A stretch of DNA of 64,000 bases from JAYPCI01 sp038124645 (GCA_038124645.1 JAYPCI010000001.1:62001-126000); one strand, 5' to 3'. Counted from the stretch's first letter, positions 35,722 to 44,538 are shown. Notes: generated by a model from the sequence alone, not told the origin. Numbers and translations: made by a program.

Positions 35722-37016
35722 TGCAAACAAATTTTACTTCAGAGCAATTATTAAACAAAGACAATAAGTCTTCGGAAAAGATATTTAGAAAGTGTGTGCA
35801 TTGTGGTTTTTGTAACGCAACTTGCCCCACTTACCAGTTATTAGGCGACGAGCTTGATGGACCAAGAGGCAGAATTTATCTTATTAAAAATATGCTGGAA
35901 AATAATAAACCAGCTAATGATAAAATTGTAAAACATTTAGATCGTTGTCTTTCATGTTATTCATGTATGTCAACTTGTCCGTCGGGTGTGAATTATATGC
36001 ACTTAATTGATCATGGGAGAAATTATATAGAAGAAACTTATCGCAGACCCTTTTATCAAAGATTTTTTAGAAATTTTCTTTCATACTCTCTACCTAATCC
36101 GAAAGTATTTAAATTCTTAGTTTTTTTAACCAATTTAGTAAGGCCATTAACTACTTTTTTGCCAGGATTTATAAAAGAATTATTTACGTTAATGCCAAAA
36201 AAAATCGGTAAATCATCATTAAAGGTTGAAAAAATTTATAAAGCAAAGAAAACCAAAAAACCTGTTGCTCGGGTTGCTTTGCTTACTGGTTGTGTGCAAT
36301 CGGTTATTGCTCCTGAAATAAACGATACTACAATTAAGATTTTAAATAGACATAAGGTCGAAGTTGTAGTCATACCCGAAATTGGTTGCTGCGGTTCACT
36401 TGATCACCACATGGGCCATAAAGTAAAGGCTCATGAATATTTTAAAAAAAATATTGAACTTTGGTATAAAGAATATTTAGATAAAGGGTTAGATGCTATC
36501 ATTAGTAATACTTCTGGCTGTGGCACCACCTTAAAGGATTATGCTTTTATCTTTAGGGATGACAAAGCATTGAAAAAGAAAGCTAAGAAAATATCAGAGC
36601 TTACTAAAGATATAACTGAATTCCTTCATGAGAATATAAAGCTAAAATTTAAAAAGAAAAAAACTAAATATAAAATTGCGTATCACTCTGCATGCTCAAT
36701 GCAGCATGGGCAAAAAGTTCATAGTCAACCAATAGAAATTTTAAAAAAAACAGGCAATGAGATACTGAATATACCAGACTCGCATTTGTGTTGCGGCTCA
36801 GCTGGTACTTATAATATTTTGCAGCAAAAAATTGCAAAAAAGTTACTCATTAACAAGGTTGAAAATATCAAAAAGATAAATCCAGATTTTATTGCTACTG
36901 GTAATATTGGTTGTATGACCCAAATTGGAAGTGGCACCAATATACCCATAATACACACAACAGAAGTAATTGACTGGTTTACAGGTGGCAACAAGCCCAA
37001 TAAATTAAAAATATGA
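35721..37016 (+). CDS. glcF: Glycolate oxidase iron-sulfur subunit GlcF
   Basis: The 431-residue protein carries two 4Fe-4S motifs, CVHCGFCNATCPTY (about residues 26-39) and CLSCYSCMSTCPSG (about 76-89). Two CCG-type domains follow (GCCGSLDHHMG and LCCGSAGTYN). It takes electrons from GlcDE to the quinone pool. It overlaps glcE by 1 nt and the next gene by 4 nt. Confidence 0.95.
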   Translation: MQTNFTSEQLLNKDNKSSEKIFRKCVHCGFCNATCPTYQLLGDELDGPRGRIYLIKNMLENNKPANDKIVKHLDRCLSCYSCMSTCPSGVNYMHLIDHGRNYIEETYRRPFYQRFFRNFLSYSLPNPKVFKFLVFLTNLVRPLTTFLPGFIKELFTLMPKKIGKSSLKVEKIYKAKKTKKPVARVALLTGCVQSVIAPEINDTTIKILNRHKVEVVVIPEIGCCGSLDHHMGHKVKAHEYFKKNIELWYKEYLDKGLDAIISNTSGCGTTLKDYAFIFRDDKALKKKAKKISELTKDITEFLHENIKLKFKKKKTKYKIAYHSACSMQHGQKVHSQPIEILKKTGNEILNIPDSHLCCGSAGTYNILQQKIAKKLLINKVENIKKINPDFIATGNIGCMTQIGSGTNIPIIHTTEVIDWFTGGNKPNKLKI

Positions 37017-37966
37017 AAAAAATACTTGTTACTAGAAAACTTTTAAAAGAAAACGAAGCGAAGTTAAAAGAACATTTTAATGTAATTTTAAATGAAAAAG
37101 ACGAGATTTATTCCTCAGAAAAAATTATTGAATTATCCAAAGGCTGTGATGGTATTTTAAGTTCAGTCTTAGATAAGTTTGATGCTAACTTAATTCAAAA
37201 ATTAGATAGTTCTGTAAAAATTATTGCTAATTATGCAGTGGGTTTTGGAAATATAGATATTAAAGCTGCGAGAACAAAAAATATTGCGGTAACAAATACC
37301 CCAGAAGTTTTAGACGATGCCACTGCAGATTTAACAATTTTATTAATGTTAGGTGCTTCAAGAAAAGCATATTTAGGGCGCCAGGCTGCAGAAAAGCAAG
37401 ATTGGCAATGGTCATGTGATTTTTTACTAGGTAAGCAAATGTCCAACAAACGTCTCGGTATTTTAGGCATGGGTAGAATTGGTCGAGCTGTTGCTAAAAG
37501 AGCTCGCGGGTTTAACATGGAAATCCATTATCACAATCGAAATCGATTACCAAAGGATCTAGAACAGGGTGCAATCTATCATGATAAAATTGAGGACTTA
37601 ATGAAGCACAGTGATTTTCTTTCCATAAATTGTCCTGCTACCAAAGAAACAGAAAAGTTAATTAATAAAAACACGATTGCTAGTTTACCTAATAAAGCAG
37701 TAGTAGCGAATGCTGCAAGAGGCGATATCATTGATGATGATGCTATGATCAAAGCTCTTAAAAGTGGTAAAGTTTTTGCACTAGGTTTGGATGTTTATAA
37801 TGGAGAACCCAAAATTCATCCCGGTTATTTAAAACTTGAAAATATTTTTTTAATGCCCCATCTTGGTAGCGCTACAAAACGAACTCGATGGGATATGGGC
37901 TATAGAGCCACAGATAATCTTTTAATGTTTTTCCAAGGAAAAAAACCCCAAGATCTTGTAAATTAG
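37013..37966 (+). CDS. D-2-hydroxyacid dehydrogenase (glyoxylate/hydroxypyruvate reductase type)
   Basis: The 317-residue NAD(P)-dependent enzyme has the Rossmann motif LGILGMGRIGRAVAKRA (about residues 147-163). The catalytic Arg is in NAARGDIIDD, Glu in NGEPKIHP and His in MPHLGSAT. It matches GyaR/GhrB-like glyoxylate reductases. It overlaps glcF by 4 nt, so oxidation of glycolate and reduction of glyoxylate are encoded side by side, perhaps to balance redox or to use hydroxypyruvate. It is the last gene before the TRAP regulatory region. Confidence 0.9.
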   Translation: MKKILVTRKLLKENEAKLKEHFNVILNEKDEIYSSEKIIELSKGCDGILSSVLDKFDANLIQKLDSSVKIIANYAVGFGNIDIKAARTKNIAVTNTPEVLDDATADLTILLMLGASRKAYLGRQAAEKQDWQWSCDFLLGKQMSNKRLGILGMGRIGRAVAKRARGFNMEIHYHNRNRLPKDLEQGAIYHDKIEDLMKHSDFLSINCPATKETEKLINKNTIASLPNKAVVANAARGDIIDDDAMIKALKSGKVFALGLDVYNGEPKIHPGYLKLENIFLMPHLGSATKRTRWDMGYRATDNLLMFFQGKKPQDLVN

Positions 37967-38021
37967 TACACCTATAGATTGTATTATAATTTTTTTTTTA
38001 ATTAAATAGTTTGAGACTCTC

Positions 38022-38039
38022 TTAAGCAAATGTGCTTAA
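38022..38039 (+). promoter_or_regulatory. Inverted repeat upstream of the TRAP binding-protein gene
   Basis: TTAAGCA-AATG-TGCTTAA is a perfect 7-bp inverted repeat with a 4-nt spacer, 54 nt before the chosen start of dctP. It could be an operator or a leader hairpin. No T-run follows, so it is not a terminator. Confidence 0.4.
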
Positions 38040-38053
38040 ATTCGTTCAATTAA

Positions 38054-38067
38054 TTAACATATGTTAA
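38054..38067. promoter_or_regulatory. 14-bp palindrome upstream of the TRAP binding-protein gene
   Basis: TTAACATATGTTAA is a perfect palindrome 26 nt before ATG 38094. It contains the upstream in-frame ATG (38061) that a longer reading frame would use. The symmetry suits a dimeric regulator. No regulator gene is adjacent. Confidence 0.4.
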
Positions 38068-38075
38068 CTAACAAT

Positions 38076-38085
38076 AAAAAGGGGG
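38076..38085 (+). promoter_or_regulatory. Strong Shine-Dalgarno deciding the dctP start
   Basis: AAAAAGGGGG lies 8 nt before ATG 38094. It is one of the strongest ribosome-binding sites in the window and resembles that of the DUF4212 symporter subunit. It rules against the upstream ATG at 38061. Confidence 0.8.
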
Positions 38086-38093
38086 ACAATAAT

Positions 38094-39251
38094 ATGTCTA
38101 TTAAAAAAGAAAAAACGTCGAAGAAGTTAAAAACTCCTTCAAGACGTAAGTTCTTTAAAGCTGCTGCCGCAACTGGTGCAGCTGCTGCTGCTTCAATCGC
38201 AATGCCGAATATTGCTTTTGGTGCACCAGTTACTCTTAAGATGCAAGCAGCATGGCCTTCAGGAAAAAATATTTTCTTTGAAATGGCTACTGACTATGCA
38301 AATAAAGTGAACACTATGTCAGGTGGTGACCTTAAAATTGAAGTGTTACCAGTTGGTGCAGTACTTAAGACTGCAGAGATCGCTGACGGTGTTAGTAAAG
38401 GAGTAGTGGATGCATCTCACTCAGTGACTGCATACTGGTATGGTAAAAACCCTGCCGCTTCTTTATTTGGTACAGGTCCATCATACGGATTTTCATCTCA
38501 AGAATTAATGGGATGGATTGAGTACGGTGGAGGAAGAGCACTTTACGAAAAGACTTTATCAACAATCGGTCTTGACGTAGTAGGTTACTTCTGTATGCCA
38601 ATGCCTGCTCAGCCATTTGGTTGGTTTAAAAAACACACAACTAAAGTAGCTGAAGTTAAAGGTTTGAAATATAGAACAGTAGGACTTGCAACAAACGTTC
38701 TTACAGAAATGGGAATGGTTGTGAGACAATTGCCAGGTGGAGAAATCCAACCAGCAATGAAAACTGGTCTTATTGATGCTGCAGAGTTTAACAACCCTAC
38801 ATCTGATAGAGACTTTGGTATGCAAGACGTTTCTAAGCATTATCACTTAGGAAGCTTCCACCAATCTCAAGAGATGTTTGAAATGCACTTCAACAAGAAA
38901 ACATACAACAATCTGTCTCCAGCTCACCAAGGAATCATTAGATTCGCTGCTGAAGCTGCAAACACAGATAACTACTTCAAAGCGCTTGTAAGATACTCAA
39001 CTGACTTGGGTAAACTTATGAACGAGTCTGGAGTAAATGTTTACCAAACTTCTGATGCCATCTTAGATGCGCAATTAAAAGCTTGGGATAAAGTAATGGC
39101 TGACTTTAGAAAAGATCCATTGTTTGATGAGATCGTTAAGTCTCAACAGGCTTATGCTAAAAAAGTCATGAAATACTTGTTTATGAACCAACCTAACTAC
39201 AGACTGGCTTACACAAATACGTTTGGTGATCCAGCGAAAGTTAAGATCTAG
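38094..39251 (+). CDS. takP: TRAP transporter substrate-binding protein, TakP-like (alpha-keto acid)
   Basis: The 385-residue periplasmic protein has a Tat-type signal (SRRKFFK, Arg17-Arg18) and an Ala-rich stretch ending near AFGAP. The mature part resembles Rhodobacter TakP throughout: KIEVLPVGAVLK, AYWYGKN, QPFGWFKK, KGLKYRTVG, LPGGEIQPAM, DAAEFNNPTSD and FHQSQEMFE. TakP binds pyruvate and other 2-oxo acids with sodium, using the Arg, Asn and Glu of these segments. The symbol rests on remembered similarity. Codon use is biased to C-ending codons and a strong Shine-Dalgarno precedes, so it should be abundant. A terminator follows directly. Confidence 0.9.
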   Translation: MSIKKEKTSKKLKTPSRRKFFKAAAATGAAAAASIAMPNIAFGAPVTLKMQAAWPSGKNIFFEMATDYANKVNTMSGGDLKIEVLPVGAVLKTAEIADGVSKGVVDASHSVTAYWYGKNPAASLFGTGPSYGFSSQELMGWIEYGGGRALYEKTLSTIGLDVVGYFCMPMPAQPFGWFKKHTTKVAEVKGLKYRTVGLATNVLTEMGMVVRQLPGGEIQPAMKTGLIDAAEFNNPTSDRDFGMQDVSKHYHLGSFHQSQEMFEMHFNKKTYNNLSPAHQGIIRFAAEAANTDNYFKALVRYSTDLGKLMNESGVNVYQTSDAILDAQLKAWDKVMADFRKDPLFDEIVKSQQAYAKKVMKYLFMNQPNYRLAYTNTFGDPAKVKI

Positions 39252-39266
39252 TTCATTTGACGAATT

Positions 39267-39298
39267 AAAAAGGGGTCCTTTTTGGACCCCTTTTTTTT
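39267..39298 (+). terminator. Rho-independent terminator between dctP and dctQ
   Basis: AAAAAGGGGTCC (39267-39278) and GGACCCCTTTTT (39284-39295) form a perfect 12-bp stem with a TTTTT loop, followed by a T-run to 39298. It lies 15 nt after the binding-protein stop and before the permease genes. It would let the binding protein be made in excess of the membrane subunits. Confidence 0.93.
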
Positions 39299-39334
39299 GT
39301 GGACTTGACAAGTGATTTAACTTAAAAATTCTTT

Positions 39335-39919
39335 ATGAAATCCTACATTCAATTTGCAGATCATTTAAGTACCTGGGTTGGTAAAGGTTTTGCTTGGTGT
39401 ATTGTCGTACTTTGTTTTGGAACAGTTTACGAAGTGACCATGGCTTATGTTTTTAATGCTCCAACACTTTGGAATTTTGACTTTAGTTTACAAATGTATG
39501 GCGCATTGTTTATTATGGCTGGTGCTTACACGCTGAGTACCGAAGCTCATGTTCGAGGTGATGTTATTTACAGATTATTTCCAATCAAAACTCAAGCGTA
39601 TATCGATTTAATATTATATTTTTTATTTTTCTTTCCGGGTATCTGTGCACTTGCTTTTTCTGGTATCGATTATGCCGGTAATGCTTGGATGTCGAAAGAA
39701 ACTAGTTGGAACAGTCCAGCTCAAATACAAATTTATATGTCAAAAACTTTAATTCCAGCTGCTGGATTTTTATTAATTATTCAAGGTATCAGTGAAGTGA
39801 TGCGTTGCATTATTGCGATTAGAACAGGTCACTGGCCTGCAAGATTAGTTGTGGCTGAAGAAACTGAGAAAATTTTAATGAGAACTTCTCAAGAGGAGGA
39901 CAAGGCTGATGTTATCTAA
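39335..39919 (+). CDS. dctQ: TRAP transporter small permease DctQ
   Basis: The 194-residue protein has four membrane helices (about residues 13-32, 45-65, 88-110, 130-155). NFDFSLQMYGALFIMAGAYTL and the following HVRGDVIYRLF are typical of DctQ. It forms the membrane complex with DctM. It lies 37 nt behind the dctP terminator and overlaps dctM by 11 nt. The acidic C-terminal tail is cytosolic by prediction. Confidence 0.93.
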   Translation: MKSYIQFADHLSTWVGKGFAWCIVVLCFGTVYEVTMAYVFNAPTLWNFDFSLQMYGALFIMAGAYTLSTEAHVRGDVIYRLFPIKTQAYIDLILYFLFFFPGICALAFSGIDYAGNAWMSKETSWNSPAQIQIYMSKTLIPAAGFLLIIQGISEVMRCIIAIRTGHWPARLVVAEETEKILMRTSQEEDKADVI

Positions 39920-41273
39920 TATTACAAATCCAGAAATAGCTCTGTTCATGATGGGAATTTTCTTGTTCATGGTGTTATTAGGATTTCCTATCGCTTTTAC
40001 TTTGTTAGCAATGGGAGTGATGTTTGGTTACTATGCTTACTATGATCCAACACGAATGGATACTTTATTCGATAATAGAATTTTCGATTTAGTTGTACAA
40101 AATACTTACTCTGTGATGGATAACCACGTTTTAACGGCGGTGCCCTTATTTTTATTCATGGGATATTTAGTTGAGCGTGCGGGAATAGTTGCTAAATTAT
40201 TTTTTGCAATCAGACTAGCTTCACACAGACTGCCAGCTTCTATGGCGGTAGCAGCATTAATTACCTGTGCACTATTTTCTACGGCTACAGGTATTATTGG
40301 TGCCGTTGTCACTTTGATGGGGCTTTTAGCGTGGCCAGCAATGATCAGAGCAGGCTATGATAAAAAATTTTCATCTGGAATTATTTGTGCAGGTGGTTGT
40401 TTAGGTATTTTAATTCCACCAAGTATTATGCTAATTGTTTATGCGGTTATTGCGCAATTATCGCCGCTAAGATTATTTGCGGCAGCAATGTTGCCAGGTT
40501 TATTATTAGCAGGACTTTATATTGTGTATGCTATTACTATTGCAATTCTCAAACCGGAACTAGCTCCTAAGCCAAAAGCAGAGGAAATCCCACCAACAGG
40601 TGAAATTGTAAGAGAAGTTTTAGTTTCATTTTTACCATTATTTTCGTTAATCATTTTAGTTTTAGGAAGTATCCTTGGGGGGTTAGCGACACCTGCGGAA
40701 GCAGCAGGGGTTGGAGCTTTTGGTGCATTAATTTTATCTTATTTTTATAAAACTTTGAAATGGCAAGCATTTAAAGAATCAGTTTTCTTAACTGCTAAGA
40801 CATCAGCGATGATTATGTGGTTGTTCGTCGGTTCATGGACTTTCGCCTCAGTGTTTTCTTATTTAGGTGGACATGAAGTGTTTGAAAATTTCTTTAAAGG
40901 TATGGACTTAGCTCCATGGCAATTTTTAATAATTACACAGATCATAATTTTCGTTCTAGGTTGGCCGTTGGAATGGACTGAGATTTTAATTATCTTTGTA
41001 CCTATATTTTTACCTTTACTGGATGTTTTTGGGATTAACCCCTATTTCTTTGCAATGTTAATTGCTCTAAACTTACAAACTTCATTCTTAACCCCACCGA
41101 TGGCTATGTCAGCTTATTATTTAAAAGGGGTGCAGTCACGAAATGTTGAATTATTGGATATCTTCAAAGGTATCATACCATTCTTATTTATCGTAATTCT
41201 AGCCATGATCATCATGTACAATTTCCCTGGCCTTGCATTATGGTTACCCGAAGCATTATTTGGTCCAGCATAA
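39909..41273 (+). CDS. dctM: TRAP transporter large permease DctM
   Basis: The 454-residue protein has about 12-13 membrane segments of the IT superfamily. Marks are LGFPIAFTLLAMGVMFG, AVPLFLFMGYLVERAG, ICAGGCLGILIPPSIMLIVY and LATPAEAAGVGAFGAL. It is the sodium-driven transport subunit, fed here by the TakP-like binding protein. The amidase gene starts 10 nt downstream, so the two may share a transcript. Confidence 0.95.
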   Translation: MLSNITNPEIALFMMGIFLFMVLLGFPIAFTLLAMGVMFGYYAYYDPTRMDTLFDNRIFDLVVQNTYSVMDNHVLTAVPLFLFMGYLVERAGIVAKLFFAIRLASHRLPASMAVAALITCALFSTATGIIGAVVTLMGLLAWPAMIRAGYDKKFSSGIICAGGCLGILIPPSIMLIVYAVIAQLSPLRLFAAAMLPGLLLAGLYIVYAITIAILKPELAPKPKAEEIPPTGEIVREVLVSFLPLFSLIILVLGSILGGLATPAEAAGVGAFGALILSYFYKTLKWQAFKESVFLTAKTSAMIMWLFVGSWTFASVFSYLGGHEVFENFFKGMDLAPWQFLIITQIIIFVLGWPLEWTEILIIFVPIFLPLLDVFGINPYFFAMLIALNLQTSFLTPPMAMSAYYLKGVQSRNVELLDIFKGIIPFLFIVILAMIIMYNFPGLALWLPEALFGPA

Positions 41274-41283
41274 TAGAAACTAG

Positions 41284-42618
41284 ATGAAAGATCTTTGTTT
41301 AGAGAGCGCATCGGTTTTATTAGATAAAATCCGTAAAGGAGAAAACTCTTCAGTAGATATTTGTAATAACTACATCAAGAGAATTGAGCAATTTGATAAA
41401 GATGTAAAGGCCTGGGCTTACTTCGATAAGAATTTTTTAATTGAGCAAGCTAAAGCAGCTGATGAATATCGGTTATCAGGAAAACCTCTAGGTCGTTTAC
41501 ATGGATTACCAATCGGTATTAAAGATATTTTTGGTACGGATGATATGCCAACTGAGTGCGGCACTACTATTAGAAAAGGTGTTAGAACCAAAGATGATGC
41601 ATTTATAGTTCAATTACTAAAAGAGTCGGGCGCTATAATAATGGGTAAGACAGTTACGACTGAGTTTGCTTATTTTGATCCTGGCAAAACAACTAACCCA
41701 CATGATTACAACCGTACTCCTGGTGGTTCTTCAAGTGGTTCTGCAGCAGCAGTAGCATCTTTCATGGCTCCGCTTGCAATTGGTTCACAAACTAATGGTT
41801 CAACTATTAGACCAGCTTCTTACTGTGGTGTGATTGGTTATAAACCTAGTTATGGATTAATCTCAAGATCAGGCGCTTTGAAACAATCTTCTCTATTAGA
41901 CCACGTTGGTTTGTTCTCAAGAAATATTGAGGACTTAGCAATTTTAACAAGCGTTTTAATAAAAAAAGATCCAGATGATAATTCTACCATCGAATATTCA
42001 AGTTATGAATTTGAGGAGATCGCTCTATCTGAACCACCATTTGAACCAAAGTTTTTATTTATGAAAACTTCAAAATGGAAAAATTTAGATAAAGATAGCC
42101 AAAAGGCTTATGAAAATTTTATTAAAAAAAATGAAAAGCATGTAAAAGTAGTAGATGAAACTCTAAGTTACTTAGAAGATATATTTAATTACCATCAAAT
42201 TATTCATGAAACTGATATGGCTTATAGCTATAAAGATTATTATAAAAATTATAAAAATAAACTTGGCAAAAAATTAATTGAAGCGATTGAGAGAGGTATG
42301 AATTATAAATCTGGAGAGTATGTGCAAGCGGTGGAATATAGAGATTTTATCTACAAAGATTTTAAAGAAATCTTCCATGATTACCACGGTATTCTTACTC
42401 CGGCGTCAACGGGAGTGGCACCAGAGGGCTTAGCAGCTACAGGAAGTCCTGAATTTTCAACCATATGGACTTACTTAGGTACCCCATCTATATCATTGCC
42501 AATTCTATCGGGATCGAATAATCTACCTTTAGGAATTCAGTTAGTGGGTGAGAGACTAGATGATGCTAGACTACTAAGGACAGCTAACTGGTTGATGAAA
42601 AAAAATAAGAAAAAATAA
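41284..42618 (+). CDS. Amidase signature family hydrolase
   Basis: The 444-residue enzyme has the amidase-signature triad: Lys80 in GLPIGIKDIFGT, Ser149 in GGSSSGSAAAV and Ser173 in SQTNGSTIRPASYCG. It is shorter than GatA and lies with no gatC or gatB, so a tRNA amidotransferase role is unlikely. Relatives hydrolyse simple amides. Position behind a TRAP permease suggests an imported amide or a cytosolic product that yields ammonia and an acid. The substrate is unknown. Confidence 0.85.
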   Translation: MKDLCLESASVLLDKIRKGENSSVDICNNYIKRIEQFDKDVKAWAYFDKNFLIEQAKAADEYRLSGKPLGRLHGLPIGIKDIFGTDDMPTECGTTIRKGVRTKDDAFIVQLLKESGAIIMGKTVTTEFAYFDPGKTTNPHDYNRTPGGSSSGSAAAVASFMAPLAIGSQTNGSTIRPASYCGVIGYKPSYGLISRSGALKQSSLLDHVGLFSRNIEDLAILTSVLIKKDPDDNSTIEYSSYEFEEIALSEPPFEPKFLFMKTSKWKNLDKDSQKAYENFIKKNEKHVKVVDETLSYLEDIFNYHQIIHETDMAYSYKDYYKNYKNKLGKKLIEAIERGMNYKSGEYVQAVEYRDFIYKDFKEIFHDYHGILTPASTGVAPEGLAATGSPEFSTIWTYLGTPSISLPILSGSNNLPLGIQLVGERLDDARLLRTANWLMKKNKKK

Positions 42619-42620
42619 AT

Positions 42621-42812
42621 ATGTTAAATAAAGTCGCAGCAATAATTGGTACATCAGTTGCAATTATTTTTTTAGTTGGTCTTGCCTTTACTTTAACCAA
42701 ATCAAGACTAATTGGATTTTTTGATGTTCTGCCAGTTTATATAATTATGGGTTCAGCCATAGCCATGATGTTAGTTGAACTTTATACTTATTACAAAGAA
42801 CACAAGGACTAA
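42621..42812 (+). CDS. Small two-helix membrane protein, unknown
   Basis: The 63-residue protein has two hydrophobic segments (about residues 5-22 and 34-53) with a short loop LTKSRLIGFFDVLPVY, and a charged tail. I do not recognise it. The ATG lies 2 nt after the amidase stop, so it is likely co-translated with it. It could be an accessory subunit of a nearby transporter, but nothing in the sequence proves that. Confidence 0.65.
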   Translation: MLNKVAAIIGTSVAIIFLVGLAFTLTKSRLIGFFDVLPVYIIMGSAIAMMLVELYTYYKEHKD

Positions 42813-42830
42813 TTAATTTCCCAATTTTTT

Positions 42831-43739
42831 ATGAGAAAAAGAGAACAGAGTTTACTCTTAGGTTATTCTCTGTTGTTTATTCAGCCTATTTTTATGGCAA
42901 GTAATCTTATCGTTGCCAGAGGCGGTGTTCAATTCGTTCCACCTATCTCACTAGCATTTATGCGTTGGGCATTGGTTTTTTTAATTATTCTACCCTTTGT
43001 TTATTTTAAGATTAAAAAGAATTTAAAATTTGTTAAAAAAGAGTCGAAGAAATTATTTTTTTTAGGCCTTATGGGTTGTGGTGTTTGTGGTGCCTTCCCT
43101 TTTATTGCCGGACTTACTACTACGATCACCAATATGGGAATTATTTATTCAACTTCACCTATTTTCATATTAATTATTTCATCACTTTTTTTCTCTGAGA
43201 AAATGAACATTTATAAATTTATAGGTTTGATACTTTGTTTAGGAGGCGTTTTAGCTATTATTATTAAAGGTGATATTAATTTACTTTTATCAATGAAATT
43301 TACCTCTGGTGACCTTTGGATGTTAGGTGCAGCTATTGGTTGGGCTTTGTATTCAATTTATCTGTTGAACTGGAAAAGTAAATTAGACACTTGGACAAGA
43401 TTTACGTTAATTGCTTTTTTTGGAGCTTTAACGCTACTCCCATTTTCAATTTATGAAAATATTTATATGTCAAAAATCACTTTCACACCGATGATGTTAT
43501 TTTGGGTAATCTTTGCTGCACTTTCACCCGGGATAGCTGCATTCATATTGTATGGCAAGGTCCAAAGCTATCTAGGTGCTTCGATTACTGGTTTCACACT
43601 TTATTTGTTTACCGTATACGGAGCTATTTATGGAATTTTATTGTTTGGTGAAACTTTAGATTTTTATCATTACTATGGTGCTGCATTCGTTTTTCTTGGA
43701 GTGTATTTTGTTAGAAAGAGGTTGAAAAAAAATGTCTAA
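42831..43739 (+). CDS. EamA/DMT family permease
   Basis: The 302-residue protein has ten membrane helices in two EamA repeats. ISLAFMRWALVFLIILPF and later FGETLDFYHYYGAAFVFLGVYF are typical of RhaT/RarD-like drug/metabolite transporters. Substrates of this family are diverse, often amino acids or nucleosides, mostly exported. It overlaps the alpha/beta hydrolase gene by 8 nt. Confidence 0.92.
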   Translation: MRKREQSLLLGYSLLFIQPIFMASNLIVARGGVQFVPPISLAFMRWALVFLIILPFVYFKIKKNLKFVKKESKKLFFLGLMGCGVCGAFPFIAGLTTTITNMGIIYSTSPIFILIISSLFFSEKMNIYKFIGLILCLGGVLAIIIKGDINLLLSMKFTSGDLWMLGAAIGWALYSIYLLNWKSKLDTWTRFTLIAFFGALTLLPFSIYENIYMSKITFTPMMLFWVIFAALSPGIAAFILYGKVQSYLGASITGFTLYLFTVYGAIYGILLFGETLDFYHYYGAAFVFLGVYFVRKRLKKNV

Positions 43740-44538
43740 ATTTATTTTAGGTGGTTTTTTACTTGTCATTATTTTTTATTTAGTGGTGATCACCTATACT
43801 TTTTTTTTCCAAAGAACACTCCTATATCATCCAAGTGAAAACACTTATCAAAATGATCAAAAAAACTTTGATCACCAAGAAGTGTTTATTCCTACTGAAG
43901 ATGGTTTAAATTTAAAAGCATGGTTTCATAAGAAAAACTCATCAAACAACACCACTATTTTATATCTGCATGGTAATGCAGGCGATTTAAGTAATCGTAT
44001 CTATAAACTTAATGAATTATCAAAACTTAATGTTAATTTTTTATTGCTTGCTTGGCGTGGTTTTAGTGGAAATGAGGGTTCACCAACGGAGCAAGGTTTA
44101 TATATTGATGCTAAAAGCGCAGTTACATGGTTGAACAATCGCGGTATTAAAGAATCTGAGATAATTCTCTACGGCGAGTCCCTTGGTACAGGAGTTGCCA
44201 TAGAAACTAGCAGAAATAAAATTTTTAAAGGGGTGATATTAGAGTCCCCTTATACCTCAATGGTTGACCTTGGTAAAATTTACTACCCTTATCTACCTGT
44301 TAGATTATTGCTTCGAGATAAATTTGAAACTTATAAAAAAATATCTGAAGTCCAATCTCCAATTTTGATACTTCACGGTAAACTTGACACCATCGTGCCA
44401 TTTTATATGGGAAAAAAAATTTACGATTTGTCTAATCCGCCCAAATATTTTCATTTTGTAGATAACGATGATCATATGATGCGTTTTGATGAAAATCTTA
44501 TTCAGTCAATAAAGGATTTTGTTTTAAGTAAGATCTAA
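43732..44538 (+). CDS. Alpha/beta hydrolase, BEM46/ABHD13-like
   Basis: The 268-residue protein has an N-terminal membrane anchor (about residues 4-25) and an alpha/beta hydrolase domain. The oxyanion region is LYLHGNAGDLSNR, the nucleophile Ser150 lies in YGESLGTGVA, the Asp in HGKLDTIVP and the His in DNDDHMMRF. The Bem46 group are membrane-bound serine hydrolases of unknown substrate. It is coupled to the EamA gene and meets ftsY tail to tail with a 15-nt overlap. Confidence 0.9.
   Translation: MSKFILGGFLLVIIFYLVVITYTFFFQRTLLYHPSENTYQNDQKNFDHQEVFIPTEDGLNLKAWFHKKNSSNNTTILYLHGNAGDLSNRIYKLNELSKLNVNFLLLAWRGFSGNEGSPTEQGLYIDAKSAVTWLNNRGIKESEIILYGESLGTGVAIETSRNKIFKGVILESPYTSMVDLGKIYYPYLPVRLLLRDKFETYKKISEVQSPILILHGKLDTIVPFYMGKKIYDLSNPPKYFHFVDNDDHMMRFDENLIQSIKDFVLSKI

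Noticed and set aside
37991..37999. T-run after the hydroxyacid dehydrogenase as a terminator
   Set aside because: No stem precedes it, so only a Rho-dependent end could be proposed.
38061..38093. Upstream ATG of the TRAP binding protein
   Set aside because: It has no ribosome-binding site, while AAAAAGGGGG sits 8 nt before ATG 38094 and the Tat signal is in normal position from there.
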